A DNA stretch of 64,000 bases from Stieleria neptunia (GCF_007754155.1 NZ_CP037423.1:3472001-3536000), one strand, 5' to 3'. Counted from the first letter of the stretch, positions 33,586-44,325 are shown. A program made the numbers and translations. Notes: a model not told the origin generated them from the letters alone.

Positions 33586-36039
33586 GTGGACGGTTTCGAA
33601 GACATCATCAAGGAATTCCTCGTCGAAAGCTACGAGAATCTCGACAAGCTTGATGATGATCTGCTCGCCCTGGAAGACACGCCGGACGATCAACAGCGGC
33701 TGGGCAGTATTTTTCGCACCGTTCATACCATCAAGGGAACCTGCGGATTTCTCGCGCTGCCCAAACTGGAACGCGTCACCCACGTCGGCGAAAATCTGCT
33801 GGTCCCGCTCCGCGACGGCGAACTGAAGCTCACCCGCCCGATCGCCGACACCCTGCTGGACATGGTCGATGCGATTCGTGCGATGCTGCGGCAAGTCGAA
33901 TCCGGCCAAGGCGAAGGCGATGACAACTACGACGCGCTGGTCGCCCGACTGGAAGCCGTACGGACGCAACCGGCAACGCAACCGGCAACGCAACCGGCAA
34001 CGCAACCGGCAACGCAACCGGCAACGCCATCGGCGGATCAGCTCGCCGCGGATGACTCGACAACTCCCGCCGCGACCGAATCGACCGTGCCGACCGCGAC
34101 CCGGACCGATGCCGGGACGTCGGCGGGGAACCCCGACACGAGCGGCAGGGGATCGGCGGACGAAGCGACTTTGCCAGACCGCCACGACGCCGCCGAATCG
34201 TTGCGTCCCGTGCAAGCAGCAGCGGAGCAAGCAGCAGCGGAGCAAGTAGCAGCGGAGCAAGCAGCAGCGGAGCAAGCAGCAGCGGTGCAAGCCCGTTCCG
34301 ATTGGAAAGAAGCACCCGCTGTCAGCAAAAACGAAGCCTCGCTCGTCGATGCTTCGGTTCGCCTGGACGTCGAACTGTTGGACAAACTGGTCAATCTAGT
34401 CGGCGAACTGGTACTCGCGCGAAACCAGATCGTTCAATTCAGTCGATCCACCGACGACGCCCCGTTGCACGCCGCGGCACAGCGTCTCAACCAGATCACC
34501 AGCGAACTGCAAGAAGGCGTCATGAAGACGCGGATGCAGCCGATCCGCAACGCGTGGGGGAAACTGCCTCGCCTGGTTCGTGACCTCGCCGCTTCCCGCG
34601 GCAAGCAGGTCGACGTCCGCATGGAAGGTGAAGAGACGGAGGTCGACAAGACGGTCTTGGAAGCGATCAAGGATCCGTTGACCCACATCGTCCGCAACGT
34701 GGTCGATCACGGCATCGAACTGCCCGAGCGTCGCATCGCCTGCGGAAAACCACCGCGCGGCCTGCTGCGTCTGAACGCGTTTCACGAGGGCGGTCAGATG
34801 ATCATCGAGATCAACGATGATGGGGGAGGGATCGACACCAACATCATCCGCGCCAAAGCCATCGAACGGGGAATCCTCTCCAATCAACAGGCGTCCACAC
34901 TCAGCGAAACTGACCTGACCCATCTGATCCTGTTGCCGGGGTTCTCCACCGCCGCTGCGGTGACGAACGTTTCCGGCCGCGGGGTCGGGATGGATGTCGT
35001 CAAGACAAACATTGAATGCATCGGCGGAAGCTTGGAGATTCACAGCACGCTCGGGCTGGGCACGACGCTACGAATCAAGATCCCGCTGACGTTGGCCATC
35101 ATTCCGGTGCTGCTGGTCACGACCGAAGGGGATCGGTACGCGATTCCGCAAGTCAGTCTGCTCGAACTCGTTCACATCGACAGCCTGCGGGCGCACCAGG
35201 AAATCGAATACATTCACGATGCACCGTTATTCCGGCTTCGCGAACAGTTGTTGCCGCTGATTTATCTGGATGAACAACTGGGCCTCCACCCGCCGCGGCG
35301 GCGTGGCGATCCGCCGTCGGACCTGAACATCGTCGTGCTCCATGCGGACGGTCGCCAATTCGGTCTGGTCGTCGATGAGATCACCGACACGCAGGAGATT
35401 GTCATCAAGCCGCTCGGCTCGCATTTCAAAGAGATTCCCGTCTACGCCGGCGCGACCATCATGGGCGATGGGAAAATCTGCTTGATCTTGGATCTGATCG
35501 GATTGGCCCAGACCGGCGGCATCACCGGTGGGCAGGCGGAACGCAACGTGCCGGTCACACTGCCCCCATGGCATTCACAGGAATCATCCAGCGAATCGCT
35601 GTTGATCGTCGATTTGGGGGACGGATCACGCGCCGCGATCCCGTTGTCGTCGGTCGCACGGCTGGAGAAATTCGCGACATCGGATGTTGAACGACTCGGT
35701 GACTTCCATGTCGTTCAATACCGCGGCCAAACCATTCCGCTGTTCTCGATCGACGGGGCGCTGGAATGTCAACTCGTCGATTCGAACTCCCTGCAGGTCG
35801 GTGCCGATTCTCCGTTGCATACGGTTGTCTTTCGAGACGGCGACCGCGTCGCGGGGATCGTGGTGAAAAAAATCTTAGACATTTTGCACAACCAGCCGGT
35901 CCACGCCGAACCCGAAGGTGGCCGGGCGGCCGCCGCAAGGCACTTGGTGATCCAACAACGCGTCACCCGAATCATTGACCTGAAATCATTCCTCCGACCG
36001 GCCATGCGGCGTTGGGCCGACACTTGGTTCGCCGCCTAG
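33586..36039 (+). CDS. cheA: Chemotaxis histidine kinase CheA with two CheW-like domains
   Basis: 817 residues from a GTG with GGAGA seven bases upstream. The N-terminal Hpt domain carries the phosphorylated H47 (VHTIKGTCGFL). Then come two low-complexity spacers, a dimerisation helix pair (VELLDKLVNLVGELVLARNQI), the ATPase core (IVRNVVDHGIELPERR; NDDGGGID; GRGVGMDVV) and a CheW-like domain (ITLAIIPVLLV ... SLLELVHIDS). After a linker a second CheW-like domain follows (residues about 665-800). I see no P2 CheY-binding domain, which may be replaced by the spacers. A doubled regulatory domain may allow extra receptor or CheW contacts. It starts the chemotaxis locus. Confidence 0.93.
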   Translation: MDGFEDIIKEFLVESYENLDKLDDDLLALEDTPDDQQRLGSIFRTVHTIKGTCGFLALPKLERVTHVGENLLVPLRDGELKLTRPIADTLLDMVDAIRAMLRQVESGQGEGDDNYDALVARLEAVRTQPATQPATQPATQPATQPATPSADQLAADDSTTPAATESTVPTATRTDAGTSAGNPDTSGRGSADEATLPDRHDAAESLRPVQAAAEQAAAEQVAAEQAAAEQAAAVQARSDWKEAPAVSKNEASLVDASVRLDVELLDKLVNLVGELVLARNQIVQFSRSTDDAPLHAAAQRLNQITSELQEGVMKTRMQPIRNAWGKLPRLVRDLAASRGKQVDVRMEGEETEVDKTVLEAIKDPLTHIVRNVVDHGIELPERRIACGKPPRGLLRLNAFHEGGQMIIEINDDGGGIDTNIIRAKAIERGILSNQQASTLSETDLTHLILLPGFSTAAAVTNVSGRGVGMDVVKTNIECIGGSLEIHSTLGLGTTLRIKIPLTLAIIPVLLVTTEGDRYAIPQVSLLELVHIDSLRAHQEIEYIHDAPLFRLREQLLPLIYLDEQLGLHPPRRRGDPPSDLNIVVLHADGRQFGLVVDEITDTQEIVIKPLGSHFKEIPVYAGATIMGDGKICLILDLIGLAQTGGITGGQAERNVPVTLPPWHSQESSSESLLIVDLGDGSRAAIPLSSVARLEKFATSDVERLGDFHVVQYRGQTIPLFSIDGALECQLVDSNSLQVGADSPLHTVVFRDGDRVAGIVVKKILDILHNQPVHAEPEGGRAAAARHLVIQQRVTRIIDLKSFLRPAMRRWADTWFAA
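33964..34023 (+). repeat. In-frame 12-base minisatellite (five units) in cheA
   Basis: ACGCAACCGGCA is repeated five times without change, encoding TQPA five times in the spacer between the Hpt domain and the dimerisation helices. Confidence 0.95.
34212..34286 (+). repeat. In-frame 15-base minisatellite (five units) in cheA
   Basis: Five units of GCAAGCAGCAGCGGA (one has GTA, the last ends in T) encode QAAAE repeats in the second spacer of CheA, just upstream of the dimerisation helices. Confidence 0.9.
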
Positions 36040-36081
36040 AACCTCGGCCTCGCATCCCGATCACGCCACTTGAAACACATC

Positions 36082-36528
36082 ATGAACACCACCACGTCTG
36101 CCCCGCCGGAATCTTATTGCACGTTTCTGGTCGATGGGCTGTTGTATGGCATCGAAGTCCAAAAGGTCCAGGAAGTCATCCGGGCTCAGCCGACCACACG
36201 CGTCCCGCTCGCTCCCCGAGTCGTGCGTGGTCTGATGAATTTGCGTGGCCACATTGTCAGCATGTTAAGTCTTCGCAACGCGCTGGGGTTGGCGCCCCGT
36301 TCCAGTGACCGGCCGGAGATGAGTGTGATCATTCGTTCGAGCGAAGGCCCGGTCGGCTTGCTGGTTGATGAAATCGGCGATGTGATGCGGGTTGACCAGG
36401 CTGACTGCGAATCGGTCCCCGGCACACTGCACCGCCGGCAGCGTTCGTTCTTGCGCTGTGCCTACAAACTTGAACAACGATTGTTGCTGATCCTCGATGC
36501 CGATCGCGTCGCCACCGCCATGGATTGA
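36082..36528 (+). CDS. cheW: Chemotaxis scaffold protein CheW
   Basis: 148 residues forming a single CheW domain: CTFLVDGLLYGIEVQKVQEVI, RGLMNLRGHIVSMLSLR, and LLVDEIGDVM segments are typical. CheW links receptors to CheA. ATG 36082 is preferred over an upstream TTG. It lies 42 bases after cheA and 66 before the receptor gene, in the same orientation. Confidence 0.94.
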   Translation: MNTTTSAPPESYCTFLVDGLLYGIEVQKVQEVIRAQPTTRVPLAPRVVRGLMNLRGHIVSMLSLRNALGLAPRSSDRPEMSVIIRSSEGPVGLLVDEIGDVMRVDQADCESVPGTLHRRQRSFLRCAYKLEQRLLLILDADRVATAMD

Positions 36529-36594
36529 CGTGGTCGTCACCACCACCCGCCCAACCTACCATTCAACAGATTCACGCCGGAAAGGAATAGTTTC

Positions 36595-38169
36595 GTGTCC
36601 TTCAATCGCTTCACCGTTCGCTCCAAAATCTTCATCCTTGTCGGTGCCTGTGCACTCTCCTTCGTCGGTTACGGATTGTGGTCTTGGAACACGCTGTCGG
36701 TCGCCAAAGTCCATGGCCCCTACTACAACCGGATCATTCAGGGCAAGGATTTGATCTCGGACACCGTCCCGCCTTCCAACAACCTGATCGAATCCTACTT
36801 GCTGTCGCTCGAAATGGCACACGAGGTCGAAGAGGGCGTCGGTGCGGAACAGATTCAACAACTGGTGCGACGCGGCATCGAATTAAAGCAAGAATTCGAG
36901 AACGGTCATCGCTTTTGGGAACAAGAACTCGCCGAAGGGCCGATGAAGAAGTTGAAAACCGTCGAGTGCTATGCAGCGGCCAAGGAGTTCTATCGGGTGC
37001 GGGATCAGGAGTTCGTGCCGGCCTGTTTGCGGGGGGATGTGAAAACGGCCAAGTTGCTTTCTCGAGGGCCGATGCGGCAACAGTACGAACAACATCGCGC
37101 CGCGGTCAATGCGGTCGCTTCGATGGCGACTCGTCGCAATGCGGCCGACGAAGCGGCTGTCCAAGCCTTGGTCGATGCGCGGATGCTGTGGTCGCTGGCC
37201 GGCGCCGCGAGCATTCTGTTGGGGATCGCCGGTTTCGGCATCTATGTCGCCCGCGAAACCATCCTGCCACTGCGCCGCTCGGCAACCAATCTTCGTTACC
37301 TTTCCACCCATGACCTGACCGATGTCAGCCGACGGTTGCGCCGGGATGCCGAGAACACGAGCGATCAAGCCACCATGGCCAGCGGGGCGGCCGAAGAGGT
37401 CAGCGCCAATGCGCATGCCCTGGCGACTGCCGTCGAGCAGTTCGAAGAAAGCATCAAAGAAATCGCCGCCAACGCGGCCAACGCCGCCTCGGTCGCCCGC
37501 AATGCCGTTTGCGCCACCGAACAAACCAACCAGACCATCACGCGTCTGGGCGAAAGCAGTGCGGAAATCGGCAACGTCATCAAAGTCATCAACTCGATCG
37601 CACAGCAAACCAACCTGCTGGCTCTCAATGCGACCATCGAAGCGGCCCGGGCCGGTGAGGCCGGCAAGGGCTTTGCCGTCGTCGCCAACGAAGTCAAGGA
37701 GCTGGCCAAAGAAACCAGCCGGGCGACCAAACACATCATCGGACGGATCGAAGCGATTCAAGCCGACACGCAAGAAGCGGTCAACGCGATCGGACTGGTC
37801 AGCGAAATCATCCGCGAGATCGACGAAAGCCAAAACGTGATCGCCGGCGCCGTCGAAGAGCAAACGGCAATGACCTCGGAAATCTCTCGCAACATTTCCG
37901 ATGTCGCAACCGGCAGCTATGAAATCGTCAAAAGCATCACCATGGTCGCCGAGACGGCGCAGAGCACGACCTCCGGCAGTGATGAAACCCTGGTGACCGC
38001 CGCCAGCATCGAGCGGCTGGCCGCCGACCTGATGCTGCTCGTCGGGCAATCCGGTGAAGCGTCCGGACGCCAACCCACCGAGCAAGCCAGCGACTCAAAC
38101 CGAGACGCTTCCGGTGGCAAGTATCGTTTGCCGGCCGCCAAGGAAGACGCGTTCCTGGAATCGCTCTGA
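36595..38169 (+). CDS. Methyl-accepting chemotaxis protein
   Basis: 524 residues from a GTG with AAGGA eight bases upstream. One N-terminal membrane segment (about residues 10-30), a helical sensing region of about 150 residues, a second membrane segment near residues 200-222, a short HAMP-like stretch, and a long cytoplasmic coiled coil whose hairpin tip contains [35 protein letters not shown]. The sensing region is helical, like a four-helix-bundle domain, so the ligand is unknown. It is co-directional with cheA and cheW. The mobile elements start about 55 bases downstream. Confidence 0.92.
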   Translation: MSFNRFTVRSKIFILVGACALSFVGYGLWSWNTLSVAKVHGPYYNRIIQGKDLISDTVPPSNNLIESYLLSLEMAHEVEEGVGAEQIQQLVRRGIELKQEFENGHRFWEQELAEGPMKKLKTVECYAAAKEFYRVRDQEFVPACLRGDVKTAKLLSRGPMRQQYEQHRAAVNAVASMATRRNAADEAAVQALVDARMLWSLAGAASILLGIAGFGIYVARETILPLRRSATNLRYLSTHDLTDVSRRLRRDAENTSDQATMASGAAEEVSANAHALATAVEQFEESIKEIAANAANAASVARNAVCATEQTNQTITRLGESSAEIGNVIKVINSIAQQTNLLALNATIEAARAGEAGKGFAVVANEVKELAKETSRATKHIIGRIEAIQADTQEAVNAIGLVSEIIREIDESQNVIAGAVEEQTAMTSEISRNISDVATGSYEIVKSITMVAETAQSTTSGSDETLVTAASIERLAADLMLLVGQSGEASGRQPTEQASDSNRDASGGKYRLPAAKEDAFLESL

Positions 38170-38225
38170 TCCAAAACAAACGCCACGGCTGATCGACACC
38201 CACCGCAGCCGTTCGCCACCCACCG

Positions 38226-38306
38226 ACTCCAAATGGTGCCGACTCCAAACACCGACTCCAAATGGTGCCACCCACCAAATCCAAATCTCCACTCCAAACG
38301 GTGCCA
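38226..38306 (+). repeat. CTCCAAATGGTGCC repeat cluster (left of the mobile elements)
   Basis: Three units (38226-38240, 38255-38276, 38291-38306) of the motif CCAAATGGTGCC, the middle one extended to CCAAATGGTGCCACCCACC. The same motif recurs at 40507-40529 and, in reverse, at 41953, 42091 and 42138. Confidence 0.85.
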
Positions 38307-38462
38307 TCGGCTGTCTTAGTTCCTGTCAATGGCGAGTGATGGCTCGCCGAGAATTTTTCTTGGTTTTACATCTTTGGCTCTGGTTGATGAGATTCAGCTC
38401 AGGGTGTTGGTGATGGGCGCGAGACGCTCGTTCGGGACTCAACGAAATGGGCCGCCCCATTC

Positions 38463-38519
38463 CGCATCGCCGTCACCTCGGCCTCATCTGCTGGCGCAGG
38501 CCAAGGTGACGGCGACGCG
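38463..38519. repeat. Hairpin with 22-base arms near the IS110 end
   Basis: Arms 38463-38484 and 38498-38519 pair at 20 of 22 positions around a 13-base loop (core CGCCGTCACC). It lies about 110 bases from the stop of the IS110 transposase. No gene is seen between the MCP and the transposase. Confidence 0.75.
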
Positions 38520-38632
38520 AAAGGGGCTCATCAAACATCGTGTTCTAGGAAGGGGGGGGAGTGCCGTCCGATGCGACGCGTATGCATGTGGGACTTTGCC
38601 AGGTCGGATCGATGTCAATGGTGCCCCGAGGG

Positions 38633-39706
<1,074 letters not shown>

Positions 39707-39733
39707 CTACCCACAACGATCTACCGAGTCCGC

Positions 39734-39762
39734 GTGCCTGCCGGCAGCAAACCGGCAGGCAC
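39734..39762. terminator. Strong hairpin with TTTT tail upstream of the IS110 gene
   Basis: An 11-base perfect stem (GTGCCTGCCGG and its complement) with a 7-base loop is followed on the plus strand by TTTT. It may terminate plus-strand transcription or belong to the structured non-coding end of the IS110 element. Between it and the next gene (39763-40051) no gene is seen. Confidence 0.55.
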
Positions 39763-40051
39763 TTTTCGAATCATGGCTCACTCGTAAACCCAGCTTGAAA
39801 ACGAATTCAATCGTGAACCACGAGGTCGAGCCGCCGTTTCCAAGACACTACCCACAATCTCTAATCGGTGCCACCTAACGTTTCGCACCCTTCGCGAGAT
39901 CATCTGGAGAAAATAGATGCGATCTCCGCGTCGGTCGTGTCGTTCAGATGGCTTTCGGTTCAGGTGACAAACTTTCACCGATGCCAGATTGCAGCCATTT
40001 TGTCATACAATCGGCCGGGTTCATCCACCACGAATACCGAGGATCAAAAAG

Positions 40052-40504
40052 GTGAAACAGTCAGGCATCGAATTACGGATTCAATTGCCGCAGAATCCGA
40101 GAGCACGGTTTAGCATCAAGTTTCTTCTCGTTTGGATGCTGATTCTCGCAGTCGGGTTTGGAAGTCACAAATTTGGCAGGACCACTGGGCGCGATGAGGG
40201 GTATAGCGATGGCTATCGCAATGGGTGGAATGAAGCAATGTCCGCGAAGCTGGTCAACAAAAGCTATCGAGTGAGTGACCTGGTTTTGAAGGACGGCAGC
40301 GGCGAAGGATTCGCAGATTTTAGCACGTTGATGGAATCAATCGTCTCTGATGTCGAGCCGGAGTCGTGGGAGAGCAATGGCGGGCCCGGAACACTCAGAC
40401 CTTACCCGCAGAATCTATCGTTGATTGTGTCTCAGACCAGCAGGGGCCACGAGGCACTTGATGACTACCTGCAAGAGCATCGAGACGTAAAAGCCGGTGA
40501 ATGA
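40052..40504 (+). CDS. Small membrane-anchored protein, hypothetical (150 aa)
   Basis: 150 residues from GTG 40052, chosen because GAGGA stands eight bases upstream. A membrane anchor (SIKFLLVWMLILAVGFG) near residues 21-38 is followed by a Gly/Tyr/Asp-rich segment (GRDEGYSDGYRNGWNE). The C-terminal 90 residues (SYRVSDLVLKD ... SIVSDVEPESWESNGGPGTL ... NLSLIVSQTSRGHEALDDYLQ) resemble a domain I have seen in other planctomycete membrane proteins, which usually ends in that 'SQT..VHEEI..LLE' pattern. Its function is not known. It sits between the IS110 and the RAYT, in the opposite orientation to both. Confidence 0.6.
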   Translation: MKQSGIELRIQLPQNPRARFSIKFLLVWMLILAVGFGSHKFGRTTGRDEGYSDGYRNGWNEAMSAKLVNKSYRVSDLVLKDGSGEGFADFSTLMESIVSDVEPESWESNGGPGTLRPYPQNLSLIVSQTSRGHEALDDYLQEHRDVKAGE

Positions 40505-40506
40505 CC

Positions 40507-40529
40507 GCTCCCAAATGGTGCCACCCACC
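40507..40529 (+). repeat. Single CCAAATGGTGCCACCCACC repeat
   Basis: One forward copy three bases after the small membrane protein's stop. From here to 40719 no gene is seen. Confidence 0.85.
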
Positions 40530-40719
40530 ATCCATGCATTCATCGGACCGAGTACACCAGAGATCGAAGCGGTCCTTTAGGAGTACCGGTCAGCGGGGCG
40601 CAGCAAGCGAGCACTCCAGCTGCTTTGGATGACGGCGGGAATCGCCTTAAGACATATGAGACGACCGTGTCACATAGAGTGACCGTTCACCAACCGTAGC
40701 GATGCGGATCTGGCTTTTG

Positions 40720-41883
40720 CTATGCAGCAAAACACTCGGCGACTCGCCGGTGCCCCCTGGCCCATTTGCGGCCGCTCGACTCGGCGAACTGTGACATCGC
40801 ACTCGGTGAACCCGCGCAGCAGCTATTGCCAAAGTAGCGTTGGAAGTTCCAGACCAAGTCCCGCCACATCGATAAGTCGATGCCGAGACGTGAAACTAGA
40901 CCCTGCAGACTCGGTGGTACGTTGCGCCCCGCCCCTTCTTCGCTCAGCTTGGCCGTCCAACGAAGCAGTTCGACGTAGTCTTTCAAGCTGATCCCCAGAA
41001 ACCCCTTGTCGCTCGCCCGCACGCCATCGTGATTCAGCTCAGCGTCGCTGGCGAGCGTCGAACCATCCAGAGTCAACGGCGCCAGCCAACCGTCGCGACG
41101 GATGCGTCTGCCGGTCGGGTTCTTTCGTTTTGCTCGCTGCTTTTCACGCATTTCATCTACCGGCGTGTTGCGGCGTTCTGCGCCCGCCTGCTCCGTGGTA
41201 ATCGGAACAAGATCAAACGCGGCTGAATCGATTTCCTGACCTTGGTCTCCTTTGATGCGATCGTAGCCTGAGGTGTGCACCGAATCGTCCGGCGATTCCG
41301 CCATTGCGGCACGGACCGGATTGAGGTCCACATACATCGCACAGGCCAGCAATCCCGCTTCGTCTGTGATCCGCTGTAGCTTGAATCGGCCTTCCCAAAA
41401 TCGACCGGTACACTCGTCTTGCCGATTGGCCATGCGTGCGATCGGTTCGCTCAAAGAACGCATGAACCAGGAAATGTCCGACAGCCGACGCCGCACTTCA
41501 GCGAGTCGTTCTCGATCGGCCACCAACATCTGCACGTCACTTTCAGTGGGTTCGCCCAAGTGCTCCTCAATCCGACGGCCGGGATAGACTTTTAACCACC
41601 GAAGGGCGACCTCTTGATCGGTCCATGCAATGACGACATCGGGGCGATTGCGGAGGACCAGATGCATGTGATTGGACATCACGGCATAGGAGAGAACATC
41701 GACGCCGAAGACAGACGCCAGAGCTTCCATCCGCCGCCGGATCCACTCACGTCTGTATTCATAATCCTTTCCGGTCGCTTGGTCGAATCCAGCCAAAAAA
41801 GCACGCCGAACGCACCGCTGGACGGCATGAACAATCGACACTTCGCTATCAGCAACTTGTTCCGAACGCAGCGGACGTCCCAT
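40720..41883 (-). CDS. REP-associated tyrosine transposase-like protein (RAYT, Y1_Tnp/HUH)
   Basis: 387 residues from ATG 41883, which has AAGGGGAG upstream. The HUH motif is present in MSNHMHLVLRNRPD (a His-x-His), and further down CAMYVDLNPVRAAMAES matches the conserved tail of RAYT proteins. The N-terminal part (VQRCVRRAFLAGFDQATGKDYEYRREWIRRRMEALA) fits a planctomycete subfamily. A longer frame up to 42270 exists only because the gene start is duplicated upstream. RAYTs cut and paste REP-like palindromes. The CCAAATGGTGCC repeats on both sides are likely its substrates. It is probably single-domain and intact; the catalytic tyrosine is not firmly placed. Confidence 0.85.
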   Translation of the reverse strand: MGRPLRSEQVADSEVSIVHAVQRCVRRAFLAGFDQATGKDYEYRREWIRRRMEALASVFGVDVLSYAVMSNHMHLVLRNRPDVVIAWTDQEVALRWLKVYPGRRIEEHLGEPTESDVQMLVADRERLAEVRRRLSDISWFMRSLSEPIARMANRQDECTGRFWEGRFKLQRITDEAGLLACAMYVDLNPVRAAMAESPDDSVHTSGYDRIKGDQGQEIDSAAFDLVPITTEQAGAERRNTPVDEMREKQRAKRKNPTGRRIRRDGWLAPLTLDGSTLASDAELNHDGVRASDKGFLGISLKDYVELLRWTAKLSEEGAGRNVPPSLQGLVSRLGIDLSMWRDLVWNFQRYFGNSCCAGSPSAMSQFAESSGRKWARGHRRVAECFAA

Positions 41884-42163
41884 CGCAAACTCCCCTTTAT
41901 GATGAGTGGTGGTCTGATGATAGCCCTGTGGTGATGTCGAGTCAATAAAAAAAGTGGGTGGCACCATCTGGAGATTTGCTTCGCTATCAGCAACTTGTTC
42001 CGAACGCAGCGGACGTCCCATCGCAAACTCCCCTTTATGATGAGTGGTGGTCTGATGATAGCCCTGTGGTGATGTCGAGTCAATAAAAAAAGTGGGTGGC
42101 ACCATTTGGAGGGAGCGATGTCGAGTCAATAAAAAAAGTGGGTGGCACCATTTGGAGGGAGCG
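41841..42163. repeat. Tandem duplication of the RAYT gene start and its leader
   Basis: A 138-base unit beginning CTTCGCTATC at 41841 (inside the RAYT gene) recurs from 41979. A 46-base sub-unit (GATGTCGAGTCAATA...GGGAGC) then repeats at 42071-42116 and 42117-42162. Each copy ends with GTGGGTGGCACCATTTGG or a one-base variant, the reverse of the CCAAATGGTGCC motif. Copy-like expansion extends an open frame upstream, which is not taken as the true start. Confidence 0.85.
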
Positions 42164-42311
42164 GTTGCGCGCAAGGGTTGGGGGCAACGTCGGGGGGCGA
42201 TGTCCGTGTTCCCCCACGTTCTAGAAAATTTGCAGTTCCTGCCGACCCCGTCGCGCAGCGGCACCGACAATTGCCCGACTCCCCTACGTAACCATCACAG
42301 TGGTATCTCCG

Positions 42312-43205
42312 ATGACCGTCCAAACCTGCTCACCACCCGAAAAGCTCAAACAAGCCCTTCTCAAGCGTTCGGACGAATTGGCCATGCTGCCGGCGGTTGC
42401 CACCGAAGCGTTGGAGTTGGCACAGGATCCCGATTGCGTGGCCGCCGAATTCGCCGGGGTCATCGAGCGCGATGTCAAACTCGCCACCGAAATCCTGTCG
42501 CTGTCCAACAGCGTGTACTTCGCCGCCAGCTCTCCCGTGGTCAGCCTTCGCCAGGCGGTGGTTCGACTCGGATTGCGGCAGTGTCGAAACCTGATCTTGA
42601 CCTCCAGCGCGGCGAGCTTGATGAAAAGCATGCCGCTGGAGCAGGAGTGGGTCCGCGAAGTCATTTGGCAACACAGCTTTCGCACCGCCAAGGTGGCCAG
42701 CTACATCAATAAACAGCTGCGGATGGGGTTTGAGGGCGAAGAATTCACCGCCGGATTGCTGCACGATTTCGGCCGTCTGTTGTTGGCCGTCGCCGCCCCC
42801 GAGTCCTTCGCCAAGGCTGATCCGTTGGCGTTCGTCGAAGACGGACAGTGCTTGACGGCCGAAAACGAAATCCTGGGTATCGACCACTGCGCGTTCGGCG
42901 CCTGGTTCGCCACGCACAACGGACTTCCCCGCGCCCTGGTCGCTTCCATCGAATTGCATCACCTGCCAGAAACCCATCATCCCGACGGCAAGCTGATTTC
43001 GCTGGTCGCCGCCGCCGATCACATCGCCAATCACTTCCAACGCTACGAAGAAGCCACCGACTATGACGTCGGACTCAACCGCGGGGCGCATGTGATCGCC
43101 AAGAACGGGCACCCGCAGCTGTTGAAAAACGACCACGGGATCGTCGAAACGATTTTCGGCGAAGTCCTGCAAGACGACCAGCGCGATTCCAGCGATCTTT
43201 CCTAA
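42312..43205 (+). CDS. HDOD-domain protein
   Basis: 297 residues from ATG 42312. Residues about 15-215 are an HDOD domain: LPAVATEALELAQDPDCVAAEFAGVIERD, LSLSNSVYFAA, VVRLGLRQCRNLI, HSFRTAKVASYI, and GLLHDFGRLLLA with HD dyad residues. HDOD proteins integrate signals for chemotaxis, motility and c-di-GMP control; most are not enzymes. Its gene lies 19 bases before cheB in the same orientation, so it is the first gene of the second half of the chemotaxis locus. The upstream region contains the repeats of the mobile elements. Confidence 0.88.
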   Translation: MTVQTCSPPEKLKQALLKRSDELAMLPAVATEALELAQDPDCVAAEFAGVIERDVKLATEILSLSNSVYFAASSPVVSLRQAVVRLGLRQCRNLILTSSAASLMKSMPLEQEWVREVIWQHSFRTAKVASYINKQLRMGFEGEEFTAGLLHDFGRLLLAVAAPESFAKADPLAFVEDGQCLTAENEILGIDHCAFGAWFATHNGLPRALVASIELHHLPETHHPDGKLISLVAAADHIANHFQRYEEATDYDVGLNRGAHVIAKNGHPQLLKNDHGIVETIFGEVLQDDQRDSSDLS

Positions 43206-43224
43206 CGTCAAAGGAAGCTTGACA

Positions 43225-44325
43225 ATGAACAAAGAGATTCGCGTCATGGTGTGTGACGATTCCGCGATCATGCGCCGGTTGATCAAAACCGCGCTGGAGC
43301 TGGAACCGTCGATGAAGGTGGTTTGCGAAGCCAAACACGGACGTGACGCCATCGATCAACTCGACCCGACCCGTCCCGACATCGTGGTGATGGACATCGA
43401 AATGCCGGTCATGGACGGCGTCGAGGCGGTCCGAGAGATTCGCAAACTGGGGCGCACGCTGCCGGTCATCATGTTCAGTTCGCTGACCAGCCGTGGTGCC
43501 GAAGCGTCGCTGGACGCCATCGCCGCCGGGGCAACCGACTTCGCCACCAAACCGACCGGCGCCGGACACATCCAACAAGCCTTGGAGTCGCTGCGGCGCG
43601 ACTTGATCCCCAAGCTGCTGCAGTGGACCGCCGGCAAGCGAGCCGATTCGATTGCGACGGTCTCCCCAGCCGAGCCGACCCCCGCCTTCGCGACCAGGGA
43701 CGCCGAGGGATCCAAACGCGGCGTCGCTGCGATCGCGATCGGCGTTTCCACCGGTGGCCCCCAGGCCTTGTCCAAACTGCTCTCGGGGCTGCCCCACGAC
43801 TTCCCCGCGCCGATTCTAATCGTCCAACACATGCCGCCGGTGTTCACCGGACTGCTCGCCGAACGGCTTTCCGCGCAAACCGGTCACTGCGTTCGCGAAG
43901 CGGCCGACGGCGATCGGCTCACGCCGGGCACCATCCTGATCGCCCCGGGTGACTATCACATGGTCGCTTCGCGTGAGCGTGACGGGGTCCACGTGCGGTT
44001 GAATCAGGAGCCCCCGGAAAATGCCTGTCGCCCCTCGGTCAATCCGCTGTTCTGTTCGTTGGGCAACTGCTTCGGCGATCAAGCATTGGGGGTCGTCCTG
44101 ACCGGTATGGGACAAGACGGGACGCGGGGCGCTCAATCGCTGAAAGCCTGCGGCGCCCGGGTCTACGTCCAAGACCAAGAGAGCAGCATCGTGTGGGGCA
44201 TGCCCGGCCAGGTGGCCGAATGCGGACTGGCCGATCGCGTTTTGCCGCTCGATCAAATCGCCTTTCAAATCCTTCGCGTCGTCGGTTCCGGCATCCGCGA
44301 ACCGCTGACCGCCTCCACCAGTTGA
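43225..44325 (+). CDS. cheB: Chemotaxis methylesterase/deamidase CheB
   Basis: 366 residues from ATG 43225 with an AAGGA ribosome site nine bases upstream. The receiver domain has D11/D12, phosphorylated D57 (MDIEMPVMDG) and the conserved Lys in TKPT. The C-terminal catalytic domain carries the Ser (IGVSTGGPQAL), His (VQHMPPVFTG) and Asp (TGMGQDGTRGA) of the triad. It removes methyl groups from receptors when phosphorylated by CheA. It is followed by cheR after 29 bases. Confidence 0.95.
   Translation: MNKEIRVMVCDDSAIMRRLIKTALELEPSMKVVCEAKHGRDAIDQLDPTRPDIVVMDIEMPVMDGVEAVREIRKLGRTLPVIMFSSLTSRGAEASLDAIAAGATDFATKPTGAGHIQQALESLRRDLIPKLLQWTAGKRADSIATVSPAEPTPAFATRDAEGSKRGVAAIAIGVSTGGPQALSKLLSGLPHDFPAPILIVQHMPPVFTGLLAERLSAQTGHCVREAADGDRLTPGTILIAPGDYHMVASRERDGVHVRLNQEPPENACRPSVNPLFCSLGNCFGDQALGVVLTGMGQDGTRGAQSLKACGARVYVQDQESSIVWGMPGQVAECGLADRVLPLDQIAFQILRVVGSGIREPLTASTS

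Noticed and set aside
40720..42270. Extended 516-residue version of the RAYT protein
   Set aside because: The extra N-terminus is produced by tandem duplication of the gene's own start region; the ATG at 41883 has a good ribosome site and opens the conserved part.
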